64,000 nucleotides of DNA from Anaerolineae bacterium (GTDB lineage: Bacteria > Chloroflexota > Anaerolineae > DRVO01): assembly GCA_013178015.1 (NCBI GenBank), contig JABLXR010000017.1, positions 1-64,000 on the forward strand. Direction: 5' to 3'. Shown one piece after another: positions 9,540 to 18,542 of the stretch (position 1 is its first letter; the number at the start of each line of letters is the position of its first letter). The notes under the pieces are model-generated. The model saw only the letters and a list, made by a program, of their open reading frames with translations. It did no database searches and was not told where the DNA came from. The translations under genes were made by a program, and so were the position numbers.

Positions 9540-9923
9540 ATTGACAGCAAGCCTCCCCCGCGGTAATGTCTCCTGGCCCGCGCAGGCGATGGCGACACAG
9601 TCCTCACCCAGAACAGGAGGCGCACCCCCCATGTCTGGCGCCAGAAGAAGCGGCCGAAGCCGCCCGAGCGGCAGCCTGTGCGCTGGGTCCGGCGGCGAGA
9701 GCACGGTACCGACGCCTAGCCGACCGGGCGATGCGGCGGTTCGCCGTGGCAAAGCCGCCCAGGACCTCCGGACGAGGCCCAGGCTATGCCTGCATCGTAC
9801 CCGGTAGTAGAAGGCCGGTGACAGCCAGATGCCCCTGGTCGTAAGGACACCTCACCCGGCCGAGCAACGGCCGGGGCTGCGCCATCGGCGTCCTGATCCC
9901 CGTCGTGCAGAAGGAGCCAAGCC
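9540..9923. other. Intergenic region without a supported gene
   Basis: Between the ABC operon stem-loop and the URO-D gene I see no gene. Two open frames of 88 and 92 codons (9541-9807 and 9566-9844) overlap each other, have no ribosome site and read as Pro/Arg/Ala-rich sequence typical of GC-rich chance frames. AAGGAG at 9911-9916 belongs to the next gene. Confidence 0.5.
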
Positions 9924-11096
9924 ATGCCCGCCATGACCTCACGCCAGCGCATGCTGGCAGCGTTGGACCGCCAGGAGCCAGATCACGTCCCCTGTAGCTT
10001 CATGCTCTACAACGCTCTGCGAGACGTGAGTACCGACTACAACGACTTCGTTCGACGACAAGTAGAGATGGGGCTGGACGCCTACGCCCAGATCCCTCCC
10101 CGACCGCCAGTAGTCGCCCACGATTACGTCAACCTGCACGGGCTGCCCGTGAGCCATCATCCCTCGGTCAGGATCGAGGAGTGGGTTGAGCACCCTAGCG
10201 ATGAAGCGGTGCCGGTGCTGGTCAAGGAGTACCGTACCCCGGCGGGCACTCTTCGTGCCGAAGTGCGCCGCACCGACGACTGGCCCTGGGGCGACCACGT
10301 CACCTTCCTGGACGACTACCTGACCCCGCGCTCCCGCCGCTTCCCGGTTCAGGGGCCCGAGGACCTGGCGGCGTTGCGGTGCCTGCTAGTGCCCCCCACC
10401 GGGAGCGAGATCGCCCGCTTTCGGGCCGAGTCCCAGGCCACCATCGACCTGGCTCGGGAGCACGACCTGCTCCTGGCGGGTGGCTGGGGCGTAGGGGCCG
10501 ACCTGATCGGGTGGGTGTTCGGGCTAGAGGAGATGGTCTTCGCCATCTACGATCGGCCCGAGTTCATGCATCGGCTCCTGGATCTGATCGCCCGCTGGAA
10601 CCGCTCTCGCATGGAGGTGGTGCTGGACGCGGGGGTGGACCTCTACATCAAGCGGGCCTGGTACGAGAACTGCGACTTCTTCACCCCTTCCTCCTGGCGG
10701 GAGTTCATCCTGCCCATCCTCAAGGCCGACGCCGACCTGGCCCACGAGCGGGGGGCGCGCCTGGGCTACATCATCACCTCCAACTGCATGCCCCTGCTGG
10801 ACATGATCGCGGAGGCGGGGGTGGACGTGGTCATCGGGGTGGACCCCGGGGAGTGGGACCTGGAGGCCGCCAGGCGCACTCTGGGCGGGAGGGTCTGCCT
10901 GTGGGGCGGCGTGAGCGGCCATCTGACGGTGGAGCAGGGCACGGAGGAGGAAGTGCGGGAGGAGGTGCGCCGGGCACTGAGGGTGTTGGGGCCGGACGGG
11001 TTCATCCTGTCCCCGGTGGACAACGTGCGGGAGAATAGCCCCACGGCCCGGGCCAACACCGCGGCCTTGCTGGACGAGTGGCGGCGGAGTTGGTGA
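9924..11096 (+). CDS. URO-D fold protein (uroporphyrinogen decarboxylase family)
   Basis: A 390-residue protein of the uroporphyrinogen decarboxylase superfamily. The N-terminal TSRQRMLAALDRQEPDHVP and the later SWREFILPILKADADLAHERG stretch are family signatures. AAGGAG lies 7 bases before ATG 9924. No haem genes are nearby, and many family members in anaerobes instead act as corrinoid or thiol methyltransferases (MtaA type). In that type a His-x-Cys pair binds zinc; the equivalent place here reads ITSNCM near 280, so the histidine is absent. The paralogue at 35739 keeps HNCG. The function is therefore open: a methyl transfer role is possible but not shown. It stands alone, transcribed from its own region. 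Confidence 0.85.
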   Translation: MPAMTSRQRMLAALDRQEPDHVPCSFMLYNALRDVSTDYNDFVRRQVEMGLDAYAQIPPRPPVVAHDYVNLHGLPVSHHPSVRIEEWVEHPSDEAVPVLVKEYRTPAGTLRAEVRRTDDWPWGDHVTFLDDYLTPRSRRFPVQGPEDLAALRCLLVPPTGSEIARFRAESQATIDLAREHDLLLAGGWGVGADLIGWVFGLEEMVFAIYDRPEFMHRLLDLIARWNRSRMEVVLDAGVDLYIKRAWYENCDFFTPSSWREFILPILKADADLAHERGARLGYIITSNCMPLLDMIAEAGVDVVIGVDPGEWDLEAARRTLGGRVCLWGGVSGHLTVEQGTEEEVREEVRRALRVLGPDGFILSPVDNVRENSPTARANTAALLDEWRRSW

Positions 11097-11182
11097 GAGT
11101 GCGACAGAGAGAAGGATAACCCACGCAGGTACGCCATCGGCCCGAAGCACACGCCCCGGGGCGATGGCTGCCTGTGCTGTTG

Positions 11183-11836
11183 TTACCGGTCGAGAGCTAG
11201 CATAGCCGGACTGCATGGCAGCCCGCTGGTGGCGTTGGTGAGCGTAGTCACGTAGCCCATGCCGCTCAGCGCCAGGGCCCGGGACCCGTCCCGTAGGCTC
11301 TTGTTGAAGCCGACCCAGAGGCACCGGCTGTTGCGGACCAACACCTCGGCCATCGCGTTAGCGGGCTAGCGTGAAAGAGCAGCGAAGAAGGTCTGGGCGT
11401 TGACGGGATCTCTTGGGTCTACCTGTGTCCATGCTGTCCGGTCCCCGCCGGCCGTCACTTGCAGGCTCTCGGCCCCCCGCACAAGCTCTACCGGCACCGC
11501 ACTAGTCTCGTTAGTGGCCTGGCAGACAGCGGAGGCGTAAGGGCCAGTGCCGATGTGGGCAAACACCACTTCGCTGGTGACCGGCAGCCACACAAGTTCG
11601 TCGTAGATGCCGAGATCCTCACCGCCGTCGAGGATCAGCACCGGGTCGCGGCCGTCTGCGTCCATCCACAGCTCCGGAGTATGGCCCTCCTTGGCAGCGA
11701 TGGCGTACATGATCCTGTCCCCTTCGGGAGACCAGGCGAAGGGATCCCTGGCCCAGTAGCTCACTTGATTGCTGACAAGGATGGCTTGCCCGCTGTCAAC
11801 ATCGAGGACGCTGAGGGTGGCGCAAGTGCCCACCAT
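11183..11836 (-). pseudogene. Decayed WD40/TolB-like propeller frame
   Basis: The complementary strand reads 156 codons from an ATG at 11836 to a TAG at 11366-11368. It contains propeller-like repeats (FAWSPEGDRIMYA, ELWMDADGRDP, LVWLPVTSEVVFA) of the PD40/TolB kind. Beyond the TAG the same frame stays open for 60 more codons to a TAA at 11183-11185 (AMAEVLVRNSRCLWVGFN), suggesting a longer coding region now interrupted. The open frame also runs upstream of 11836, but that part is not propeller-like and there is no ribosome site or signal peptide. I read this as the remnant of a secreted or periplasmic propeller protein. A short real protein ending at 11366 cannot be ruled out. Confidence 0.45.
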
Positions 11837-11979
11837 CTGTCTCTGGCGCGCTGGTCCACTCGGTGCGACAGGCCCCATGCGCCCATCGTGAGTCGGGGGA
11901 CCACCGGGAGCTGAACCTCCCGGCCACCTAGGCACAGCCTACCTGTCTGGGCTGAGAGACAACTTCGGCCGGCGTAGAT

Positions 11980-12007
11980 CCCGCCCTGAACCGAGTGAAA
12001 GGGCGGG
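11980..12007. other. Stem-loop upstream of recJ
   Basis: CCCGCCCT and AGGGCGGG pair perfectly around a 12-base loop, about 120 bases before the recJ start. It lies between the decayed propeller frame (other strand) and recJ, so it ends no obvious transcript; it may be a leftover terminator or part of the recJ leader. Confidence 0.4.
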
Positions 12008-12126
12008 CTTCAGGTGCCTGGTACCCCACACGCGGGTCTACCGCCTCTCCCTGGTGCGTGCCGCGCCCCCAGGACACAGCGTGTCAGAGCTGTCCCCCAC
12101 CACCCCCCTTCTGCTAAGCTTACCCT

Positions 12127-14445
12127 ATGCACGACCGATCTCCTTCCGAACTCACTGCCAGACGCTGGATCGAGCCGGCACCCGTCTCCGTCCCCGACGC
12201 ACTCCGCGCCCGCGTCGGCGGCCACCCCCTCCTGGCGCAGACCCTAGCCCGCCGGGGCTACACCGACCCCGACCGCGCCCTCGCCTTCCTGGACCCGGAC
12301 GCCTACACCCCCGCCCACCCCACCGATCTGCCCGGATTGGTCCGCGGCTGCCGGCGCATCGAGGCCGCCATCGCCGCCAAGGAGCGCATCCTCGTCTGGG
12401 GCGACTTCGACGTGGACGGCCAGACGGCCACCGCCCTCCTGGTCTCAATCCTGCAGGACCTGGGCGCCGACGCCACCTACCACGTGCCCATCCGCGCCGA
12501 GGAATCCCACGGGCTCAACCTCCCCGTCCTCCGCCGCCTGCTGGAAGACGGCCCTCGCCTCCTCATCACTTGCGATACCGGCATCTCCGACGTGGAGCCC
12601 ATCGCCTTCGCCCACGAGCAGGGGCTGGACGTCATCGTCACCGATCACCACGAACTGCCCGAGGTGCTCCCACCCGCCCTGGCCATCCTCAACCCCAAGC
12701 TCCTACCTGAGGACCATCCCCTGCGGGAGCTCTCCGGCGCGGGCGTGGCCTACGAGCTGGCTCAGGAGCTGTGTCGCCGGGCCGGCCGGCCCGGCGAGGA
12801 AGAACGCCACCTGGACCTGGTAGCCTTGGGGCTGGTGGCCGACCTGGCGGTGCAGACCGGAGACGTCCGCTACCTCACTCAGCGGGGGCTGCGCGCCCTG
12901 CGGGAGAGCGGGCGGATAGGATTGCGCGCCCTGATGGAAGTGGCCCAGGTGGAACAGTCGCGCCTGACCGAGAGCCACATCTCCTTCGCCCTGGCCCCGC
13001 GGCTGAACGCAGTGGGCCGGCTGGCGGACGCCAACGTCGCCGTGGAGTTGCTCACCACCTCCGACCTGAGCCAGGCGCGGGTGATCGCCAACGAACTGGA
13101 GGGGCTCAACGCCCGCCGGCAGCTCTTGTGCGAGCAAGTATTCCAGGCCGCCCAGGCCCAGATCGAGGCCGATCCCTCCCTGCTGGAGGCGGCGGCGCTG
13201 GTGCTGGACCATCCGGCCTGGCCGGCCGGTGTCATCGGGATCGTGGCCAGCCGCCTGGTGGAGCGTTACCACCGGCCTACCGTGCTCATCGCCGCCCCCG
13301 AGGGCGAGCTGGCGCGCGGCTCGGCCCGCTCCATCGAGGGCTGCAACATCACCGAGGCCATCGCCGAACAGGCCCACCTCCTGGCCGGCTTCGGCGGCCA
13401 CCCCATGGCCGCCGGGCTCACCATAGAGCCCGATCGCATCCCGGCCTTCCGCCGCGGGCTCGCGGCCACGGTCCTGCGCCTGGTGGGACGTCTTGAGGGG
13501 CCGCCGCCCCTAGCGGTGGACGGCTACTTGCCCCTGGCCGACCTGACCCCCCAACTGGTGGACGACATCGAGCGCCTGGCTCCCTTCGGCCCGGGCAACC
13601 CGCCCCTCACCCTAGCCACCCGGGGCGTGACCCTGAGGAGCCAGGCGGCCCTGGGCCGGGCGGGCGAGCACCTCCAGCTCTACGTGCAAGATCAAGCCGG
13701 AACCGTTCGTCGGGTGCTGTGGTGGAGCGGCGCCGGCTTCCCCCTTCCCGACGGCCCCTTCGACCTGGCCTACACCGTACGTGCCAGCGACTATCGGGGC
13801 CTGCGCGAGGTCCAGATTGAGTGGGTGGACTACCGCCCGGCCCAGGGCGCCCACCGGCGCCGGCCGCCGATCGAGGTGGTGGACCTGCGCCCGTACCAGG
13901 ATCCGGCCGGCGTTCTGGCGGCCCTGCGCCAGCAGGAGGAAGTCCAGGTCTGGGCCGAGGTGGAAGGCCCCCAGGGTTCAGTGGCCCGCGACGGCCTGCA
14001 GCCAAGCTCCCGACTGGCCATCTGGACCGTTCCGCCGGGGCCTGAGGAGCTGGAGCAGGCCCTGAGGAGCGTCTCGCCCACCAAGGTGTTCCTGTTCGCG
14101 CGGGACCCAGGCACAGACGAGCCGACGGCTTTCCTGCACCGACTCGCCGGGCTGGTGCGGTACGCCCTGCGCGCGCGCCAGGGCCGGGCCACCCTGGTGG
14201 GCCTAGCTGCCGCCACCGCCCAGCGGGAGAGCACGGTCCGGCTGGGCCTGGCCTGGCTGGCCGCCCACGGGGACGTGGTCGTTGCCGAGCAGGACGGAGA
14301 GCTGCGGCTGTCGAACGGGACGGGAAAGGCCCAGCATCATCTCCCCCAGGTAGAGGCGAGCCTGCGTGACCTGCTCCGAGAGACCAGGGCGTGGCGCCAG
14401 TACTATCGGAGCGCGGCCGCCGAGGGCCTAGTGGGGGAGAGCTAG
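12127..14445 (+). CDS. recJ: Single-stranded-DNA-specific exonuclease RecJ
   Basis: A 772-residue DHH-family 5'-3' exonuclease acting on single-stranded DNA in recombination and mismatch repair. The phosphoesterase motifs are intact: DFDVDG near 93, TCDTG near 143 and TDHHE near 172, the last giving the DHH motif. The DHHA1 domain carries GFGGHPMAAG near 422-431, followed by the OB-like domain. Beyond about residue 570 there is a C-terminal extension seen in many RecJ proteins outside the proteobacteria. No clear Shine-Dalgarno precedes ATG 12127, so the start could be leaderless or slightly different. It stands alone in its orientation. Confidence 0.95.
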   Translation: MHDRSPSELTARRWIEPAPVSVPDALRARVGGHPLLAQTLARRGYTDPDRALAFLDPDAYTPAHPTDLPGLVRGCRRIEAAIAAKERILVWGDFDVDGQTATALLVSILQDLGADATYHVPIRAEESHGLNLPVLRRLLEDGPRLLITCDTGISDVEPIAFAHEQGLDVIVTDHHELPEVLPPALAILNPKLLPEDHPLRELSGAGVAYELAQELCRRAGRPGEEERHLDLVALGLVADLAVQTGDVRYLTQRGLRALRESGRIGLRALMEVAQVEQSRLTESHISFALAPRLNAVGRLADANVAVELLTTSDLSQARVIANELEGLNARRQLLCEQVFQAAQAQIEADPSLLEAAALVLDHPAWPAGVIGIVASRLVERYHRPTVLIAAPEGELARGSARSIEGCNITEAIAEQAHLLAGFGGHPMAAGLTIEPDRIPAFRRGLAATVLRLVGRLEGPPPLAVDGYLPLADLTPQLVDDIERLAPFGPGNPPLTLATRGVTLRSQAALGRAGEHLQLYVQDQAGTVRRVLWWSGAGFPLPDGPFDLAYTVRASDYRGLREVQIEWVDYRPAQGAHRRRPPIEVVDLRPYQDPAGVLAALRQQEEVQVWAEVEGPQGSVARDGLQPSSRLAIWTVPPGPEELEQALRSVSPTKVFLFARDPGTDEPTAFLHRLAGLVRYALRARQGRATLVGLAAATAQRESTVRLGLAWLAAHGDVVVAEQDGELRLSNGTGKAQHHLPQVEASLRDLLRETRAWRQYYRSAAAEGLVGES

Positions 14446-14619
14446 GCCCATCCCTCTCCCGCCAGGCGCTCTCTCAGCTTCAGCGGCAGGTCCGGCCTCA
14501 GTACAGCTCGGAGGGCCTGGAGTAGGGGCCATTTGCCCTTTTATGCCCCAGGCGGCTCCGTTCGCTAGACTGAAGCACCGCTGCTAAGGCAGCCAGCTCA
14601 CAGATGGAGGTTGCAGATC

Positions 14620-15762
14620 ATGCCCGGATGGGAGGGCCGGTGGCATCGCCGGTTACTGCTAAGGACGCTGGCCGCAGTGGGCGCCATCGCCGCTGAGATG
14701 CCCCCTCGCCCCGCCCGAGCCCAGGCGGAGAGCCGCGTTCTCCTACCGATCCTGGGCCAGAATGCCGTCGCCCCTCACCTCGGCTATGGGGCCAACCTGG
14801 CCTCCACCGCCAACGCCCCCTACCTGGCCCAGATGGGGTTCGACTGGGGCAAGGGCTTTGTGGACGTGGACTACCTCGCCGGAGGGCGCGACTGGTCGGG
14901 GGCCGATAATCAGCTCGGAGCCCTGGTAGCAGCCGGCATCGCACGGGTCCTCTTGCGCCTAGATGCCTCCCGGCCGCCTCGGGACAACAGCGAACTCACC
15001 CGGTTCGGGGAGGCGGTGCGCACCTTGGCCACCCACGTTCGCCAAACCTGGCGCCCCCAGGGGCTGGAGACCATCGCCTACGAGGTGTGGAACGAGCCCA
15101 ACCTGCACTACTTCTGGAACGGCGGCAGCCCGGACCCCACTGCCTACACGGCCCTCCTCCGGGCCGCTCACGCCGGCATCAAGGCGGCCGACGGGGCAGC
15201 CCTGGTGGTCAGCGGGGGACTGGCCACCACAGGAGACGGGGGAGGTGCGGGGGTGTATGGAGATCTCGCCTTCATCCGGGGCATGTACCTGGCCGGGGCC
15301 CGAGGGCACTTCGACGCCCTGGGCTCTCACCCCTACGGCGGCTTCTCCCCTCCCGAGGACACCCTGGACGCCACCTACTTCCGCCGCGCCGAAGAGCAAC
15401 GACAGGTGATGCTGGAGTTCGAGGATGAGGGAACCCCCATCTGGGCTACGGAGTTCGGGTGGATCGTCCGCTCCCCAGAGTGCGACCTGGGCGAGCACGA
15501 GCCCTTCGAACAGACCGAAGGACAACAGGCAGACTACTTGGTGCGCGCCTTCCGCTACGCCCAGCGCCACTGGCCCTGGATGGGCCCTATGTTCGTCTTC
15601 AACCTAGACTTCGGCGCCGTGCCCTGGTACGAGCACTGTGATCCAGTGCGCTGGTACTCCATCCTGTACCGGCCGAACCGGGGCGACCAGGCCTCACCCA
15701 TCGTAGCCCGGCCGGCCTACAGCGCCCTGGCGGCCATGCCCAAAGCCCCGCGGGACTGGTGA
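14620..15762 (+). CDS. Secreted clan-A glycoside hydrolase-like protein
   Basis: A 380-residue exported (beta/alpha)8-type protein. I choose ATG 14620 because GGAGG at 14606-14610 is 9 bases away; the in-frame TTG at 14611 would touch the ribosome site. A signal peptide with a twin Arg (RRLLLRTLAAVGAIAAE) ends near RAQA, followed by VLLPILGQN. The catalytic residues expected of clan GH-A are visible: the acid/base Glu in YEVWNEPN near 159 and the nucleophile Glu in IWATEFGW near 278. SHPYGG near 232 is also typical. It resembles GH39/GH5-like proteins; the substrate is unknown. The gene stands alone, so it does not belong to a polysaccharide utilisation locus in this window. Confidence 0.82.
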   Translation: MPGWEGRWHRRLLLRTLAAVGAIAAEMPPRPARAQAESRVLLPILGQNAVAPHLGYGANLASTANAPYLAQMGFDWGKGFVDVDYLAGGRDWSGADNQLGALVAAGIARVLLRLDASRPPRDNSELTRFGEAVRTLATHVRQTWRPQGLETIAYEVWNEPNLHYFWNGGSPDPTAYTALLRAAHAGIKAADGAALVVSGGLATTGDGGGAGVYGDLAFIRGMYLAGARGHFDALGSHPYGGFSPPEDTLDATYFRRAEEQRQVMLEFEDEGTPIWATEFGWIVRSPECDLGEHEPFEQTEGQQADYLVRAFRYAQRHWPWMGPMFVFNLDFGAVPWYEHCDPVRWYSILYRPNRGDQASPIVARPAYSALAAMPKAPRDW

Positions 15763-15861
15763 TCGAGTCGCGGCCTCCAGACAAGGGCGCGGGTCGCCCC
15801 GGACCTGTCCTGAGCGACCCGCTGCATCGAAGCACCGCGCGAGAGACGCGTAAGGAGGACG

Positions 15862-16080
15862 CTAGCTGCGCGCTAACTCTGGCTCAAGGGACTGCTCCGG
15901 CCGCTCGGCGCCCTCGCCGAACGGCAGCCACTTCAGCACCCCGATCCGGAACAGCTCGCCCCAGCACTCCTCGCACAGCAGCTGGCTGTGGTGGTAGCGG
16001 ATGCATCCTTGATGCACCTGCCCACCACACCGCGAGCATTCGCTAACTGCCCCGTCAGCCTGAACTCGGTTCATGCCCAT
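15862..16080 (-). CDS. Small zinc-binding protein, unknown role
   Basis: A 72-residue protein. GGAGGTG lies 10 bases before ATG 16080; a longer open frame upstream has no ribosome site. Cys 15, Cys 18, His 23, Cys 26, Cys 36 and Cys 39 form CxxC...CxxC pairs able to hold zinc, and the rest is a short amphipathic helix (WGELFRIGVLKWL) and an acidic tail. I do not recognise the family; small treble-clef or zinc-ribbon proteins of this size are often partners of larger enzymes or regulators. It lies just downstream of the PAS/zinc-ribbon protein gene on the same strand, 197 bases away. Confidence 0.55.
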   Translation of the reverse strand: MGMNRVQADGAVSECSRCGGQVHQGCIRYHHSQLLCEECWGELFRIGVLKWLPFGEGAERPEQSLEPELARS

Positions 16081-16277
16081 TCCGCTGCTACACCTCCACG
16101 CCGAGCGGAGCACCGCCGTCGGTGCTTCCCGTGTCGTCCCTCCCATTGTACCACTCCTGCCCTCCCACGCGGGCGAGAGTGTCTCATATACCGTGGCCAA
16201 GAGCGACGACTGTGCCATATCACGTGGCTAGAGGTGAGGCTCGCGTCTCCGGATGGCCGGGCGAATTCCTGGCGTTG

Positions 16278-18542
16278 TCATTCGCTCACGCTAGCGCCCA
16301 GCCGCTCCAGGTGCTCCCTGAGCCAGCGGTACACCCCATCGTCGCGGCCCCACAGGAGCAGGCCCATGGACGCTCGGCGCCTCCCATCACCCGGGTTGAC
16401 GCTTTCCACGATCACCAACTCATCGCCCGCGGGGCAGTCCTCGTAGGGAAGAAGGCAGCTCACGTTCCGAGGTCGGCTTTGGCGCATCTCCTCTCCCTGG
16501 GCCCGTCCCATGCGCCAGGCCGAAGAGCGAGATAGCTTCAGCCCCGCCTCGCCCAGGAGACCGGTGATCTTGCCCAGGCTGAGGCCAAGGCCGTACAGAG
16601 CGGAGACCAGGGCCCGCGTCTCGCCCGCCTGGCGGCTGCGACTCACCCCGGGCGGGCGGTGGGAGAAGGTGCGGTCGCAGGCTCGGCACCGGTAGCGGAC
16701 CACTTCCACGCTGCTCCGTCGTCCGGCAAGGAGGCGGGACACCGTCTGGTGGCGCCGCAGCAGCTCGCTCCCACAGTAAGGGCAGCGTGCCGGACGGCGG
16801 GCAGTGGCGCCCTCGGTGGCCGGCATCATCACCGTCAGGCGGCGCCAGCCGCTCCAAGCAGGTGCCGGCCCGCCCGAATCTTCGCTGGGGGCAGCCGGCC
16901 TCGCCGGCCACCCGGCCGGGCGGGTGCGCTCGCTCACGTCAATGCAGCTCACCAGCAACTCGCCCTGCTCCAGCACCGCCCGATTCAGGAAGCGGTGGTA
17001 GGCGTCATCGGCGCAGCGCCAACGATACTCGAAGGACACCGAACCCAGGTGTAGCGCCCGCTGATACTGGGCCAGCACGCCCTCTCTATCCTCCGGGTGC
17101 AGCCGAGAGAGCCAGAAGCTCCCTTCCCGGGCGAAACGGTCGGGCGGATAACCGGTCACCGACCGGACCTTGTCGCTCGCCCACAAGGTGGGGAACGGGG
17201 GTCGGGCCTTCTTCCGGAAGAGTGCCACCGGCGCCGCTCCCAGGATCAGCTCTTGCTGTCGCTCGCTCTGGCGCAAGGCCTCTTGAGCGCGACGGCGGTC
17301 GGTCACGTCGCTGAGCACCCCTTCGACCGCCACCACCTCCCCCGAGGGACCCAGGATAGGGACCTGCCTCTGCTCCAACCAGATCACCGTGCCGTCCTTG
17401 CGCCTCCACCGCAAGGCCACCGGCCCCCGAAGAGTCTCCGGGGAGCGCGCCATGGCCTCGGCCACCAACCGGTCCTCCTCCACTACATTGTCCAGAAACC
17501 GATCCAGCCCGGCCTCGAACTCCTCCGGGGCGAAGCCAGTGACCGACCGCACCGACGGGCTTAGGTAATCGAACCCTGGCTGGGGAACCAAGCGGTACCG
17601 GTACACCACCGACTCGGTGACGTGATCGGCCAGCAGACGCATCCGGTCCTCCGTCAGGCGCAACGCTACCTCCATGCGCCTAAGGTCGGTCACGTCCCGG
17701 ACGCTGCAGGCGATGCTGACCGCCTCCCCGGTTCGGACCAGGTAGGCGATAGACTGCACCAGACGGCGCTTGCCGTCGGGCAACTCGATCTCCTGCTCCT
17801 GGAGCTCGTGAAGCCAGGGGGCGGCCCGGTCCCGCAGGGCCTCCGTCACCGCCTTCTCCAGCGCCGCCAGAGCCGCCGCAGTACGCTGCTCCTCTGGCAG
17901 GGCCCGGTGCTGCACCTCCCACAGCGGGCGCCCTCGGGTCTCGGACGCGGCCAAGCCGTAGATGCCCTCCAGAGCCCGGTTCCACTCCGCTATCCGACCT
18001 TGGGTGTCGGTCAGGTAGATGCCGTCAGGCGACTGCTGCACCATACTGCGGAACTTGGCCTCGCTCGCCTCCAGAGCTTCCTGGGCCTGTTTGTGCTGTA
18101 TGGCCTCCGTCAGACGCTCGGCCACCGCGTCCAGCAACCGCCTCTCGGCCAGCAGGAATGGTCCCTCATCGCTGGGAGGCCTCTCCTCCAGATAGGCCAC
18201 CTCCACCGCGCCCACCTTCTCCCCGCCGATGGCGATGTCACTCACTTGCTTCCAGGGGCTGTCTCGGAAGTTCGCGCTGGCGAAGACCTGATCCCGGTAG
18301 ATGATCCGGGCGCAGGTGACGTCGGGGTACTGCCAGGCCCGGGGGATCAACTTCACCGTGCCCTCGAAAATGCCCGGCAGCGAGATTCCGGGAACCAGAG
18401 TGAGGCGGGAGATGGCGTAGAGGCAGTCCAGCTCCTTGACCCGCTCACCCAGGTCGTGCGCCAGTTGCCTCAAGACGGGGTCGGCTTCTGTCGCGTGGGT
18501 TCCTTGCCCGCCTGGCAGGGCAGTGGGCACAGATGCCGTCAC
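16278..18542 (-). CDS. GAF-PAS-PAS-PAS sensor fused to transposase-type zinc ribbon/HTH
   Basis: A 754-residue soluble sensor. GTG 18542 is 8 bases after GGGAGGGG and overlaps the upstream stop (GTGA). Residues 36-150 form a GAF-like domain; PAS domains follow at about 160-290, 297-417 and 425-538, each ending in the DVT/DVS-(D/E)R stretch that normally leads to a kinase. No H-box or ATPase domain exists. Instead, after a Pro-rich linker (540-580), there is a zinc ribbon (Cys 587, 590, 619, 622) reading CPYCGS...YRCRACDRTF, then a helix-turn-helix at about 651-679, the arrangement at the N-terminus of IS1/ISL3-like transposases. The last 60 residues could be the first strands of an RNase H fold (ELVIVESV), cut short and without a catalytic Asp. 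I infer a one-component DNA-binding sensor; a chance fusion to a decayed transposase is the alternative. Confidence 0.75.
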   Translation of the reverse strand: MTASVPTALPGGQGTHATEADPVLRQLAHDLGERVKELDCLYAISRLTLVPGISLPGIFEGTVKLIPRAWQYPDVTCARIIYRDQVFASANFRDSPWKQVSDIAIGGEKVGAVEVAYLEERPPSDEGPFLLAERRLLDAVAERLTEAIQHKQAQEALEASEAKFRSMVQQSPDGIYLTDTQGRIAEWNRALEGIYGLAASETRGRPLWEVQHRALPEEQRTAAALAALEKAVTEALRDRAAPWLHELQEQEIELPDGKRRLVQSIAYLVRTGEAVSIACSVRDVTDLRRMEVALRLTEDRMRLLADHVTESVVYRYRLVPQPGFDYLSPSVRSVTGFAPEEFEAGLDRFLDNVVEEDRLVAEAMARSPETLRGPVALRWRRKDGTVIWLEQRQVPILGPSGEVVAVEGVLSDVTDRRRAQEALRQSERQQELILGAAPVALFRKKARPPFPTLWASDKVRSVTGYPPDRFAREGSFWLSRLHPEDREGVLAQYQRALHLGSVSFEYRWRCADDAYHRFLNRAVLEQGELLVSCIDVSERTRPAGWPARPAAPSEDSGGPAPAWSGWRRLTVMMPATEGATARRPARCPYCGSELLRRHQTVSRLLAGRRSSVEVVRYRCRACDRTFSHRPPGVSRSRQAGETRALVSALYGLGLSLGKITGLLGEAGLKLSRSSAWRMGRAQGEEMRQSRPRNVSCLLPYEDCPAGDELVIVESVNPGDGRRRASMGLLLWGRDDGVYRWLREHLERLGASVSE

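Noticed and set aside
9541-9844. Two small overlapping frames (88 and 92 codons)
   Set aside because: No ribosome site, biased composition and mutual overlap; not supported as genes.
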